Origin: Corallium rubrum
Lineage: Eukaryota; Cnidaria; Anthozoa; Scleralcyonacea; Coralliidae
Length of the DNA: 64,000 nt
Direction: 5' to 3'
Assembly (NCBI GenBank): GCA_964035015.1
Contig: OZ036002.1
Location: forward strand, 16,634,661 to 16,698,660
The translations under genes were made by a program, and so were the position numbers. Below, in pieces: positions 12,901 to 21,957 of this stretch (position 1 is the stretch's first letter; each line of letters begins with the position of its first letter). The notes beneath the pieces were generated by a model that did not search any database, had not been told where the DNA came from, and saw only the letters and a program-made list of their open reading frames with translations.

Positions 12901-13970
12901 TATCTTATCTTATCTTATCTTATCTTATCTTATCTTATCTTATCTTATCTTATCTTATCTTATCTTATCTTATCTTATCTTATCTTATCTTATCTTATCT
13001 TATCTTATCTTATCTTATCTTATCTTATCTTATCTTATCTTATCTTATCTTATCTTATCTTATCTTATCTTATCTTATCTTATCTTATCTTATCTTATCT
13101 TATCTTATCTTATCTTATCTTATCTTATCTTATCTTATCTTATCTTATCTTATCTTATCTTATCTTATCTTATCTTATCTTATCTTATCTTATCTTATCT
13201 TATCTTATCTTATCTTATCTTATCTTATCTTATCTTATCTTATCTTATCTTATCTTATCTTATCTTATCTTATCTTATCTTATCTTATCTTATCTTATCT
13301 TATCTTATCTTATCTTATCTTATCTTATCTTATCTTATCTTATCTTATCTTATCTTATCTTATCTTATCTTATCTTATCTTATCTTATCTTATCTTATCT
13401 TATCTTATCTTATCTTATCTTATCTTATCTTATCTTATCTTATCTTATCTTATCTTATCTTATCTTATCTTATCTTATCTTATCTTATCTTATCTTATCT
13501 TATCTTATCTTATCTTATCTTATCTTATCTTATCTTATCTTATCTTATCTTATCTTATCTTATCTTATCTTATCAATTATCTTATCTTATCTTATCTTAT
13601 CAATTATCTTATCTTATCTTATCTTATCTGTCTTATCTTATCTTATCTTATCTTATCTTATCTTATCTTATCTTATCTTATCTTATCTTATCTTATCTTA
13701 TCTTATCTTATCTTATCTTATCTTATCTTATCTTATCTTATCTTATCTTATCTTATCTTGTCTTTCTTATCTTATCTTATCTTATCTTATCTTATCTTAT
13801 CTTATCTTATCTTATCTTATCTTATCTTATCTTATCTTATCTTATCTTATCTTATCTTATCTTATCTTATCTTATCTTATCTTATCTTATCTTATCTTAT
13901 CTTATCTTATCTTATCTTGTCTTGTCTTGTCTTATCTTGTCTTGCCTTGTCTTGTCTTGCTTGTCTTATC
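6502..13970. repeat. 7.5-kb pentanucleotide satellite (CTTAT/CTTGT)n
   Basis: There are roughly 1,490 copies of a 5-bp unit. The left edge (about 6502-6745) and right edge (about 13915-13966) are rich in CTTGT, and the long core is CTTAT. Only about ten interruptions break the core, for example near 6841, 6878, 6955, 9572, 9771, 10350, 11411, 13575 and 13760. All plus-strand frames are open (repeating LSYLI), so ORFs of 1,280 and 2,527 codons arise without being genes. Flanks on both sides carry AAAGCTTTGTCTT in opposite orientation. Confidence 0.98.
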
Positions 13971-14364
13971 ATGTTTCTTCATGGTCTGGGTAGGCAAAGA
14001 AAAGACAAAGCTTTTGCTTGCCAAACCAGACGCAAGAGAGAAACATAGTCTCCGTTTATCTTTCGTTCGTTCGTTCGTTCTTAGTTGTCTTTTTAACGTG
14101 ATGATAGAAGAAAGACTCGTTAGTTAGTTAACGAGATCTTTCCTCCATCATTGCGTTATCAAGATGCAAATACTCACGCACAGTGTAGCTCAATCATCAG
14201 CATCAAATTTCTTTAAAAAAAACCTGTGGATAACGCAAAAAGTTGTATTATTTTGAAGATTTTACATACATACATACAATTTTAACGTTACTCACCGTCA
14301 AACTGGTTTCAGAAGGGGTAGCTGTCGAACTCAGGCAACGATTTTTTTTACATGTGTTTTATAT
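13971..14364. other. non-coding stretch after the array
   Basis: It contains a TTCG repeat and then the hairpin at 14100-14149. The hairpin resembles in sequence the stretch near 6222-6275 on the other side of the array. No gene is seen. Confidence 0.45.
14100..14149. other. imperfect hairpin next to the array
   Basis: GATG/CATC, GAAAG/CTTTC and CTCGTTA/TTAACGAG segments pair to give a 50-nt stem-loop. A related GATGAAAGAAG...CTTTCTTTTACCATC fold occurs left of the array near 6222-6268. Confidence 0.4.
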
Positions 14365-14760
14365 GAATTCTTAATTGGTTCTGGGAAAACGACACATTTT
14401 CGATTCTGGGTAAAACTGGAAAATTTCGTATTCCTTTAAAATATGAAATTGGTTCTGAATTCTTAATTGGTTCTGGGAAAAACGACACATATCGATTCTG
14501 GGTAAAACGGTAAAATTTCGTATTAATTGGATCTGAATTCTTAATTGGTTCTGGGAAAACATCATATTATCGATTCTGGGTAAAAAACGGAAAATTTCGT
14601 ATTCCTTTAAAATAATTGGTTTTGAATTCTTAATTGGGTTCTGGGAAAACACCATATTATCGATTCTGGGTAAAAAACGGAAAATTTCGTATTCCTTTGG
14701 TTTTGAATTCTTAATTGGTTCTGGGAAAACACCGCATTATCGATTCTGGGTATTCCCCTT
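14365..14760 (+). repeat. five tandem 78-92 bp repeats
   Basis: Units carry TTAATTGGTTCTGGGAAAAC, then CGATTCTGGGTAAA and then TTTCGTATTCC. The CTGGGAAAAC motifs start at 14381, 14473, 14551, 14641 and 14721. Spacing is not a multiple of three throughout, so the minus-strand ORF over it is probably spurious. Related motifs recur at 38990-39205. An origin, regulatory or recombination role is possible. Confidence 0.7.
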
Positions 14761-14843
14761 ATTGTTAATTGCTTGGGAATCGAAACCGGAAAAAAATTTG
14801 ATTGACGTATATGAGTGGCAATCGAAACCGGAAAAAAAATTGA

Positions 14844-14996
14844 ATGATGGAGGCAGAGTGTTCAACATCGTTGGAATTAATTAAAATGAGAATGAGAGCT
14901 GAGATGGATGCTGAACGTACAGATCGATTTATGAATCGCTTAGTCACTCAGGAATGGCGAGAGAGAAAAATCTATACCCGCACGAATTGTGAGTGA
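14844..14996 (+). CDS. small charged ORF, 50 aa, unknown
   Basis: Two tandem ATGs open a short, helix-prone frame rich in Met, Arg and Glu (RMRAEMDAERTDRF). No homology is recognised. It lies between the tandem repeats and the gene at 15159. Evidence for coding is weak. Confidence 0.25.
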   Translation: MMEAECSTSLELIKMRMRAEMDAERTDRFMNRLVTQEWRERKIYTRTNCE

Positions 14997-15104
14997 TTTA
15001 AGCAAAAACGTGCTTTTTTCAGTTATTACGTGCAAATGTGTGTGTATGTGTGGGTGTGAAATTGATTTTTTATGTATTTTTATGAATAAATTTAAAAAAT
15101 AATC

Positions 15105-15112
15105 TATATAAA
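15105..15112 (+). promoter_or_regulatory. TATA box for the gene at 15159
   Basis: TATATAAA lies about 47 bases before the ATG, in an AT-rich but otherwise repeat-free leader. Confidence 0.4.
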
Positions 15113-15158
15113 ATTTGACACGCGACTTGATTTGACATAATTCAACTGAATTTTGAAG

Positions 15159-15455
15159 ATGAATTTTTTTCTGGGTATATTGTTTTTTCTTATATCTTCA
15201 TTATTAGTTACCGTTGCTGATACTGATGATGTGGAACAAGACTGTTGTTATTGCGAGAACAGTGGTCAACGCGTTTATTATATGTATCCCGCGACTACGG
15301 TGACAGATGAAGAGAAGAAGCAGAAGATATCGAGTACGCTGACAGATGGTGAAGAGAAGAAGATATCGACTACGTTAATTACAAGATGTGAAGAGAAAAA
15401 GCAGAGGGAAAAAAAGAAAGACAACCATTATCCCACAGCATTAAAAAAAAGCTGA
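15159..15455 (+). CDS. small secreted or membrane-inserted protein, unknown
   Basis: The protein is 98 aa. The N terminus (MNFFLGILFFLISSLLVTV) is a textbook signal peptide or anchor, followed by the pair CCYC. The rest is Lys/Glu-rich with a duplicated motif (TDEEKKQKISSTL and TDGEEKKISTTL). The ATG at 15159 is chosen because the codons upstream lack a methionine. It is the only protein in the element with a clear signal sequence, so it may act in the secretory pathway or outside the cell. No family is recognised. Confidence 0.5.
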   Translation: MNFFLGILFFLISSLLVTVADTDDVEQDCCYCENSGQRVYYMYPATTVTDEEKKQKISSTLTDGEEKKISTTLITRCEEKKQREKKKDNHYPTALKKS

Positions 15456-15512
15456 AGAAGAAGAAAGACAAAAAAAGCCTGTGCATTTAAAAAACTCGTT
15501 TAATGAACTATT

Positions 15513-15971
15513 TTATTTTTTTGAACAAAGTTGATTAATATTGTCTAATGTTGTTAATTTGTCAAATTTTGTTGAAAGTGATTTTAGACGTGCGTATTCC
15601 ACTGACGGTAGACTTTCTAGATCTCTGAGTAAAAAATGTTTAGGCACACGTGTTAATAAAGCAAATTCCTTCAAAATAAGTGTCTCTTTTGATATAGCGT
15701 GTTGTAGACAGGATGGGAAGATGCAGCATATACCGCTTGCGCATTCATCTACGGTTAAACCAAATACATCTGGAAATCGCCGACAGTTTTTTGCACAGCA
15801 TTCTTCTACATCACCTAATGTTGATATACACCACAGTCGCTTAGCAACAGGTTGAATACTCTTTAATATAGCTTCGTTAGTATATTCAACGTTATAACCT
15901 TTTTTCACCAATTGTTGTCTCAAGTATAACAATGTATCCGTTCCAGTTTCTTCTTCTTCTTTCTCATTCAT
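15513..15971 (-). CDS. 152-aa cysteine-rich protein, unknown
   Basis: It begins with an acidic stretch (MNEKEEEETG). The middle contains cysteines in ECCAKNC and GICCIFPSC, and the C terminus is helix-prone. It converges on the gene at 15159. I recognise no domain. The density of spaced cysteines suggests metal binding or disulphides, though no signal peptide is seen. Confidence 0.5.
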   Translation of the reverse strand: MNEKEEEETGTDTLLYLRQQLVKKGYNVEYTNEAILKSIQPVAKRLWCISTLGDVEECCAKNCRRFPDVFGLTVDECASGICCIFPSCLQHAISKETLILKEFALLTRVPKHFLLRDLESLPSVEYARLKSLSTKFDKLTTLDNINQLCSKK

Positions 15972-16240
15972 TTTTTTCTCACTTTCCCACAGTTAAGTTT
16001 CTCCCTCACAAAATAGAACACTTCATTTAAGTCATTTATTTCAAGGGTTTTTAAGTTTTCCTTATGTTAATTTTTTTTCAAGTGTCTTTTAACATCCGGT
16101 GTTTCTTCTAGAAAAAAATCTGGAGATTAAATATTCTTCCATGTGTATCGGGAAATTAAATATTCTTTCGTGTGTTGAATTGCAAAAAAAAAATTACGCG
16201 TCTTATTGGATGAGAAATTTAATTAGCTTAAAAATATGCA

Positions 16241-16249
16241 TATATATAA
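16241..16249 (+). promoter_or_regulatory. TATA box for the gene at 16298
   Basis: TATATATAA lies about 50 bases before the ATG of the next plus-strand gene. Confidence 0.4.
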
Positions 16250-16297
16250 CTGTGGGAAAAAATAGATTTGGCATTTTTTTGAAGACGTTCGATAAAG

Positions 16298-17110
16298 ATG
16301 GATCAATTCTATAAATTCGTCAGTGAAAACAAGATCGATATAAACGACTTGAGGTTGAACAATGAACGGGTAGCGAAAGAGCAGCAGCAGCAACGATCAT
16401 CAGCAATTGCAGCAGCAGCAGCAGATAAACGAAAACAACAGCTCGCGAGGTTAGAGAGGGAACGGTCTGCCGCGATCGAGAAGAATGAGCGAGAAAAGTG
16501 GCCTGATCATCCTTCTATGGTGACGATGAGTGATATTTACACGCAGATGAGCGCTACACCCACTTTTCCCACGTTGTCACCTTTATCTGATAGTGGAGGT
16601 GCTCAATTTACGGAGTGTGTAGAAGAAGGAGAAGGAGAAGGAGATAAAGAAGAAGAGTGTGTCGCCGCAACCGCTGATGTTTCTAACACTGCTGATGACG
16701 AAGATATTTTTCTCAATTACATGTTCCCAACACCAACACAAATGGATTCGCGACCGCCACAAACAGCGGCGGTTAGACCTCAGGGGAAAAGTATTGACAT
16801 TTTAAAACATGCTTTCAACGAAGTGGAACAGGAGAGATTAGAAGAACATGTTGACAAGAGAAATTATAGACGGACACTTGTTTTTACAAAAAAGGATATG
16901 CTTATAGACACGTACGGAATATTAAATAGGTATGATAAAGATATAGTTGTGACGGCTGAGAATAAATTTAGAGAATTAAAATATATTTACAATGATAAAC
17001 AAAAAAAAATAACAAAATTAGTTAGCCTAAAAAATAAGTTAGCAACGCTAGAATTGATTGCGGCGCGATATATATTGCCGGATAAAACTGCCAAAAAAAG
17101 TAAAAATTAA
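16298..17110 (+). CDS. 270-aa Gln/Ala-rich and acidic protein, unknown
   Basis: Residues about 25-60 are Gln/Ala-rich and predicted coiled coil. Residues about 95-140 are acidic (repeated EGEGEG-type stretch). The last 100 residues are Lys-rich and helical, ending in KTAKKSKN. This layout recalls structural or scaffold proteins, but no homologue is recognised. A TATA-like box precedes it. It is the first gene of a plus-strand run reaching 18.2 kb. Confidence 0.55.
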   Translation: MDQFYKFVSENKIDINDLRLNNERVAKEQQQQRSSAIAAAAADKRKQQLARLERERSAAIEKNEREKWPDHPSMVTMSDIYTQMSATPTFPTLSPLSDSGGAQFTECVEEGEGEGDKEEECVAATADVSNTADDEDIFLNYMFPTPTQMDSRPPQTAAVRPQGKSIDILKHAFNEVEQERLEEHVDKRNYRRTLVFTKKDMLIDTYGILNRYDKDIVVTAENKFRELKYIYNDKQKKITKLVSLKNKLATLELIAARYILPDKTAKKSKN

Positions 17111-17247
17111 ATTTTTCGGGGTGATTTAAATTGTGTATTTTTAGTCGGGATTTTATAAATTTGATATCTAGTTTGGGTTAAGAATTGTAATAATTTATGT
17201 TTTGTTGTTGTTTGGAATTTTAAATGTGTTATGCAAATAAAAAAGGG

Positions 17248-17254
17248 TATAAAA
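17248..17254 (+). promoter_or_regulatory. TATA box for the gene at 17284
   Basis: TATAAAA lies 30 bases before the ATG at 17284, a compact promoter with almost no leader. Confidence 0.5.
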
Positions 17255-17283
17255 CGTTATTTTGTTGTTATGTTTTTTTTAAA

Positions 17284-17628
17284 ATGGAGATTATAATAGA
17301 GGAGGTGAATAAAAGCGGTGTTCTTACGTGCGGGAGGATATTTGAGAGAAAAATTAAAGAATGCATTTCTGACCAAGGAGGCCTACTTAAAAATATAGCC
17401 GTTCATATTTCGAAACATCAATTCCGGGATATTTACGAAGCGATTCAGCGTTATACTATTGGGGATATTATCGCGTATTATTCGCTGGTAATCGTGTTTT
17501 TTGAAGGTGTAGAAAAAAACCAGGAATTTTTTATTAGAGATATTACAAGAATCACGTGTCAACATCTCAAAGATTGCTGCGTCGACGTGGACTTTGACAC
17601 CGCTTTTTGGGGTCTATCGACGAAATGA
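17284..17628 (+). CDS. possible Bcl-2-like protein
   Basis: The protein is 114 aa. I chose the ATG at 17284, downstream of a TATA box, over the earlier start at 17224. Residues about 55-75 (YTIGDIIAYYSLVIVFFEGV) resemble the BH1 region of Bcl-2 proteins, where a Gly in a W/Y-G-R-like context precedes an amphipathic helix. The following helices and a Trp-Gly near the end fit the BH2 position. No C-terminal membrane anchor is present. Bcl-2-like proteins are known from several animal DNA viruses, where they act at mitochondria against apoptosis. Similarity is weak and judged by eye. The 3' end overlaps the Fic gene. Confidence 0.4.
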   Translation: MEIIIEEVNKSGVLTCGRIFERKIKECISDQGGLLKNIAVHISKHQFRDIYEAIQRYTIGDIIAYYSLVIVFFEGVEKNQEFFIRDITRITCQHLKDCCVDVDFDTAFWGLSTK

Positions 17629-18217
17629 ATTGGGAACATCATTTAAGAATCAAAATATTTTCCTATTATGTTGTACTCATGGAAGAAGACGAAGGGGATA
17701 TGTTTTTTTTTACAAGTGTGCAAAATATGCACGGGGATTAAGTGATTTTTACCGATTAAAAAAATCAAAACGAGAACAAATGCAAATAAGTGAACTATGC
17801 GTTTATTTACATAAGCGTAGTATGAAAAATTACAACGAGGGTGAATATTCCAGAAATTACAGACGTTGTGGTAATCACATACCTCCCGCGCCTGACTATA
17901 TAGAATTATACATGGAATTATTAGACGAACATTACCGTAAAATTAAAGTTGAGAGTGACGTGTTGAATTTGATACCTACACAAATATATTATATATTCGA
18001 ATATATACATCCGTTTGGTGATGGTAATGGACGTGTGGGAAAAGCTTTACACGCTATATTGAGAAATAATTTAACGTGTGGGGTAAAGTCTTTTAAACAA
18101 CATAAAATGTTATGTGAGCAACTAGAAATATTGCAATGTAAAAAAGGTCAACGTGTTTTTGAAGATAGAAAATCACATTTGCATATGTTGTTTAATTTGA
18201 AAGATATATTAGAGTAA
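17625..18217 (+). CDS. Fic-domain protein (possible AMP-transferase)
   Basis: The Fic core motif HPFGDGNGRVGK lies at about 18008-18043. It keeps the catalytic His, the acidic residue and the GNGR anion hole, with Lys in place of the usual last Arg. Upstream, a segment with IPPAPDYIELYMELL matches the helix before the Fic core. Fic enzymes transfer AMP or other nucleotide parts onto target proteins. No [ST]xxxE[GN] inhibitory motif is seen. The Fic frame is open from about 17597 but its first ATG is at 17780. The ATG at 17625 lies in another frame that stops near 17738, so a frameshift may separate the natural start from the domain. It overlaps the possible Bcl-2-like gene by four bases. Confidence 0.75.
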
Positions 18218-19489
18218 TTTATGTAAATAACTAATAAAATTATTGGAAACATATATAGATTTAAAGAATTTACGAATAAAACTTATTATTTCATTGTTGT
18301 CGGCGTTGCCGTATTCGACAGTTATTGCGTGTTTGTTTATGTGATGGGTGAATATATATTCACCTGGTTTAACATTAGTTAACGTGATAGCTGGTTCTGA
18401 AAGATGTGTTAAGTTTTGTTTTATTTTTTTTATTGATGTTTTTGACACAGCGTCATAATCAAACATTTCAAATTCACGTGTGTCTAGATATGATGAATTT
18501 TTTTCCTCACAATTTTCAAAAAAACACATTTCATGATTTTTGTCTTCTTTTTCTTCTTCTTCTGAAATAATATCAACATCTTCTTCTTCTGAAATAATAT
18601 CATAAACATCGTAAGTATGTGATTGTTTTTGAATCATCGAGCGGGGATTGTGTTTTTCACAAAAACAAATAAAGCAACAGGCTATAATTACCAAAAATTT
18701 TACGCTTATCTCACCGTCTTTGCATTTAAGCGCTTGGTGAAAAAAATTTGGTGATTTGCAATACATGTAGACCGCTATACTCACACCTTCATCACCGTAC
18801 TTTTTATATATATATGCAAATATATCGTATAATGATGTACACGATTTCTTGTTCCAACAACCACGATATATCCAGAAAGAGTAAGGCGTATGCATGCGAT
18901 TGTTATTTAGAAGAGCTACACGGTGATAAATTGCACTATGCCATTGTTCAAAATCCACAGGTAATATAGGAAAAAAAAAAGAATTATATATATGACACCC
19001 TCTTTTAGGAAAAAATGAATAAATAAATCGATTGTCTCTTACTAATACTAAATGACGTCCTTCATTTATAATACACCAATTGTCATATTGTTCATACATA
19101 TAGGGAATTGTCATATAATAATTTTCATTTCTTGCGATGACGTGGCGTAATTTTCCAGCACCGGGTAATACATTTCCACCATAGTATTTCCAATAGTGAT
19201 GGGGTATACACCAACAACGTGTTTTCTGCTCCTCTTGTTGTTTTCGTTGTGGAACTAGTCTTATGTAGCCTCCCTCGTAGATATCCATTAACCCCATCAA
19301 CCAGTATAGCAAACCGATTTCTCGATTGGGGAAAAAACGAAAAGACGTGTACATCAATACCATTCTTAATAAATCAGCGACACTTGTTTCTTCTTCTTCT
19401 TCAACACGAGCGCGTTTTCTGTTTTCATTTTCACCTTCTTCCTCAACATGTGTGCGTCTTCTGTTTTGTCCTGCTGAACGTTCATTCAT
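18209..19489 (-). CDS. 426-aa protein, HNP-motif paralogue A, unknown
   Basis: The N terminus is basic then acidic (RKRARVEEEEE), a possible nuclear signal. It shares GLLYW-x-G-x-x-D-x-YEG-x-YI, a YG-x-x-V helix and a hydrophobic stretch ending in C-E-x-HNP-x-x-M with the protein at 35999-37174. Similarity covers most of the length, so the two are paralogues. The hydrophobic segment before HNP could be buried or membrane-associated. An acidic duplicated stretch (DIISEEE twice) lies after it. No known family is recognised. It converges with the Fic gene, overlapping by 9 bases. Confidence 0.6.
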   Translation of the reverse strand: MNERSAGQNRRRTHVEEEGENENRKRARVEEEEETSVADLLRMVLMYTSFRFFPNREIGLLYWLMGLMDIYEGGYIRLVPQRKQQEEQKTRCWCIPHHYWKYYGGNVLPGAGKLRHVIARNENYYMTIPYMYEQYDNWCIINEGRHLVLVRDNRFIYSFFPKRGCHIYNSFFFPILPVDFEQWHSAIYHRVALLNNNRMHTPYSFWIYRGCWNKKSCTSLYDIFAYIYKKYGDEGVSIAVYMYCKSPNFFHQALKCKDGEISVKFLVIIACCFICFCEKHNPRSMIQKQSHTYDVYDIISEEEDVDIISEEEEKEDKNHEMCFFENCEEKNSSYLDTREFEMFDYDAVSKTSIKKIKQNLTHLSEPAITLTNVKPGEYIFTHHINKHAITVEYGNADNNEIISFIRKFFKSIYVSNNFISYLHKLL

Positions 19490-19664
19490 CGTGAATTTTT
19501 TTGTTTCTATTGGGTAGAACAGACTTTTATCGTTTTTAAAGCAGACCTTACATTTTTTGAATTTTTAAAAAAAAAAAAAAAAAAATTAGAAATTATAATT
19601 GATCGGGTGGTGATTTATTATAAAAATTCGTCTTAATTTTAGAACAACAACATAAGTTGTCGTT

Positions 19665-19934
19665 ATGAATAGTAGCGAGGAGAAAAAACCTAGCGAATTT
19701 TTGAAAAGTGACGAGGAAGAACGTGCTGAAATTTTACAAAAAATGCGTGATTTAAAAGAGCAAACCAAAAAATACGTGCTTAGTTATCACAGCGTGCAGC
19801 AAGCTATTACGACGTACGCTTTAAAAGGAAAAAAAGACGGTGAATTGTTGAATTGGAATAATTATCAAGTGATACTTCAGGAAATTTCAAATGGAATTTT
19901 GCATAATATGTCGTCAACAAACAGTGAGATTTGA
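19665..19934 (+). CDS. 89-aa helical protein, unknown
   Basis: A hydrophilic protein with a coiled-coil-like stretch (EEERAEILQKMRDLKEQTKK). It heads a plus-strand chain: it overlaps the next gene (19891) by 44 bases. No family is recognised. Confidence 0.5.
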   Translation: MNSSEEKKPSEFLKSDEEERAEILQKMRDLKEQTKKYVLSYHSVQQAITTYALKGKKDGELLNWNNYQVILQEISNGILHNMSSTNSEI

Positions 19935-20109
19935 ACGATATTATTTTACGTGTAGAAAATGTGATGTGAATATTATGTATTGTGATTTATGTAGAAGAAT
20001 TTCACCATTAGTGGTTGGAACACGTGTCTCGTGTTCACGATGCAGTTGTATAAAAAGGAAACAACGTTGGGGTTTGCAATTTGTTGATACAGACGTGCTA
20101 CGGTCATGA
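19891..20109 (+). CDS. small cysteine-cluster protein, copy 2
   Basis: The protein is 72 aa with C-x2-C, then C-x2-C, C-x2-C and a final C-x2-C-x-C. It shares CD-x-CR and the KQRW end with the protein at 5620-5823 on the other side of the CTTAT array, so the pair is a duplicated gene. It probably binds zinc. It overlaps the next gene by ATGA. The function is unknown, and a RING or zinc-ribbon fold is possible. Confidence 0.6.
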   Translation: MEFCIICRQQTVRFERYYFTCRKCDVNIMYCDLCRRISPLVVGTRVSCSRCSCIKRKQRWGLQFVDTDVLRS

Positions 20110-20588
20110 AACGTGTATTCATATGTACAGCAGATTTTGATAAAGCCGTAGTTGACTGGGAGATTAAAAGAAAGCAAAAAAATGAAGAAGAAGAAGAAGA
20201 AGAATATAATCCTTCGTCATCGACATTATCGCCATCATCATCGCCAGCAGCAGTAGCAGCAGCAGAGCCACAGAGACATGAGATAGCGACGTTTGAACGA
20301 TGTTTTTTGGAGTTGTTAAACAAGACTTTCAACAAGATGTATTTCGACACCTGTGGTTGTGTCATTACGCAGGAAGAAAAAGTTGAACTGTTTCTCGCAC
20401 CCGCTATGAAAGAAATAAACCGTGATGAACTGCGTGATATTTTTTTCACTGATGTTAAACAGGGCTTCCCTCTGTACGATATAACGCTTGTCAGTAATAT
20501 ATCAAAAATGATAAAATGCGACACGCACATGCGTAAACTACGTGAAGACAATTATGATTACTTTAAACATAAATTGATGAATTTGTAA
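20106..20588 (+). CDS. 160-aa protein, unknown
   Basis: Its start codon overlaps the preceding stop (ATGA). Residues 25-60 are low-complexity: poly-Glu, then Ser/Pro, then Ala. The C-terminal 100 residues are a compact helical region (FERCFLELLNKTFNKMYFD). No domain is recognised. Gene order places it just before the exonuclease-like ORF. Confidence 0.5.
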   Translation: MKRVFICTADFDKAVVDWEIKRKQKNEEEEEEEYNPSSSTLSPSSSPAAVAAAEPQRHEIATFERCFLELLNKTFNKMYFDTCGCVITQEEKVELFLAPAMKEINRDELRDIFFTDVKQGFPLYDITLVSNISKMIKCDTHMRKLREDNYDYFKHKLMNL

Positions 20589-20611
20589 TTTTTTAATCAT
20601 TCTGTTGTAAA

Positions 20612-21251
20612 ATGTATTCGTGTTACGATAGTGAGTTTAACAAAGTTGTAAATCATACAGATTTATTTGGTGTGAAAGGAGAAGAGATATTAAAAAATGT
20701 CACGCATATTATGGATTGTGAATGTTACCGCATTAATTCGTTGATTTATTTTCGTGAAGTTTCGCTGATTTATATGGCTAGTGGGAAATATGAAATGTTT
20801 CATTGTTTTATCGAAGATGCTCAAGATTACGAGAAAATGACTAAACAAGATAAACGTACCATTCATCATCAATTTCAGATTCACGGATTAAAATTATATA
20901 ATTATCGAAAAAACCCACGATATTACAGTCAGGCGGAATTTTTAGACGAATTTAAAAAAAAATTTAGTGGTAAATCTGAGATTTTATTCGGTTATAAAGG
21001 GGGGTAAAATTGAATCTGATTTATGTGCGTTAATGGGTGTGGAATGTGTAAATTTAGAACATTTTGGTGTAGAAAAATATGAAAAATTAGTTAAATATTT
21101 TTTAAAAAATATAAAAATTTGCAAGGAACATGAGAGACATCATAATGATGTTCATTGTTCTTTATACGAGGTTAGGCTTTTCGCAGCAAAGGTTGCCGAG
21201 TTAACACACGATATAAAAAAAAGAGATAAATTTTTGTATTATTATGGGTGA
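20612..21251 (+). pseudogene. DEDD-exonuclease-like protein, frameshifted
   Basis: Two overlapping frames (20612-21007 and 20967-21251) form one protein broken at a run of six G near 20998-21003. Around the break is F-x-YKGGK-x-ESDL, followed by a segment ending C-x-L-x-N-LE and later by H-x3-HCSLYEV-x-LF. This pattern recalls a DEDD-type nuclease-like family that I have seen in Polintons and other invertebrate viral elements, with H and D/E residues near the end. The assignment is tentative. The break could be a real mutation or a homopolymer sequencing error. No canonical slippery heptamer is in frame. Confidence 0.45.
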
Positions 21252-21864
21252 TAAAAAAATTATTATCAAAAATCCGCGTTTTTGGTTTCATTCATCAAAC
21301 GAGTATGGAAAAATACCTGTGAAACGCAGCAATGGTAAATATCATTTTCGAGAACAAACTGCGCGTCAAGGTGCTATTATCGATCCTTATGTTGATGAGA
21401 ATACGAGAATCATTACTTTTAAATCTATAAATTCAGGAATACACCGTCAAATTGGCTATTCATTTTCATTAACGCACACCCCCAATGTAAATGAGTGGGA
21501 AAAAAGAAAAATTATTGATTCTATCGAAATAAAAATATCTAAAAATGTGAGAGAAGAAGATGAAAATGATATTTTTTTCACGATACTTCAAGTAAATAAA
21601 GATTTGTTCAAAGTAACTACTCCTTATGTTGCGAATCATATATCATCGGATCAAATAATTCCTCGAAGTTCAAAAAACGAATATTTTAGTTTACCTATGT
21701 TTTCAAGCTCAGTTAAATTGGACAATTTAAAATATGATTTACCCCGAGACGACGATTTAATTTTACTTCAGCATATTAAATTTAATAAACCAAAATACGG
21801 GGTAGGGAATTTACCTTACGTAATGTACGAAACACATGTAATTTATTCCGATAATTTTTTTTAA
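21244..21864 (+). CDS. 206-aa protein, unknown
   Basis: It overlaps the end of the preceding ORF by 8 bases. Composition suggests a beta-rich globular protein without low-complexity regions. No motif is recognised. It is the last gene of a plus-strand cluster and is followed by an AT-rich gap and minus-strand genes. Confidence 0.55.
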   Translation: MGDKKIIIKNPRFWFHSSNEYGKIPVKRSNGKYHFREQTARQGAIIDPYVDENTRIITFKSINSGIHRQIGYSFSLTHTPNVNEWEKRKIIDSIEIKISKNVREEDENDIFFTILQVNKDLFKVTTPYVANHISSDQIIPRSSKNEYFSLPMFSSSVKLDNLKYDLPRDDDLILLQHIKFNKPKYGVGNLPYVMYETHVIYSDNFF

Positions 21865-21957
21865 AAAAAATAATAAATAAAATATAAATATAAAATATAA
21901 GACTACGCGTTTTTTCTTTGTTTTTTTAATTTTTTTTATTTTTGAATTTTTTTAAAA

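Noticed and set aside
6465-14048. Open frames of 2,527 and 1,280 codons rich in LSYLI
   Set aside because: They are the direct result of a stop-free 5-bp repeat; all three plus frames are open. No unique coding sequence lies within.
14371-14655. Minus-strand ORF with repeated FSQNQLRIQ peptides
   Set aside because: It follows a tandem DNA repeat whose spacings are not all multiples of three, so frame is not maintained by selection.
20998-21003. Programmed -1 frameshift signal
   Set aside because: The reading phase at the G-run does not give an X XXY YYZ heptamer, so a simple indel is more likely.
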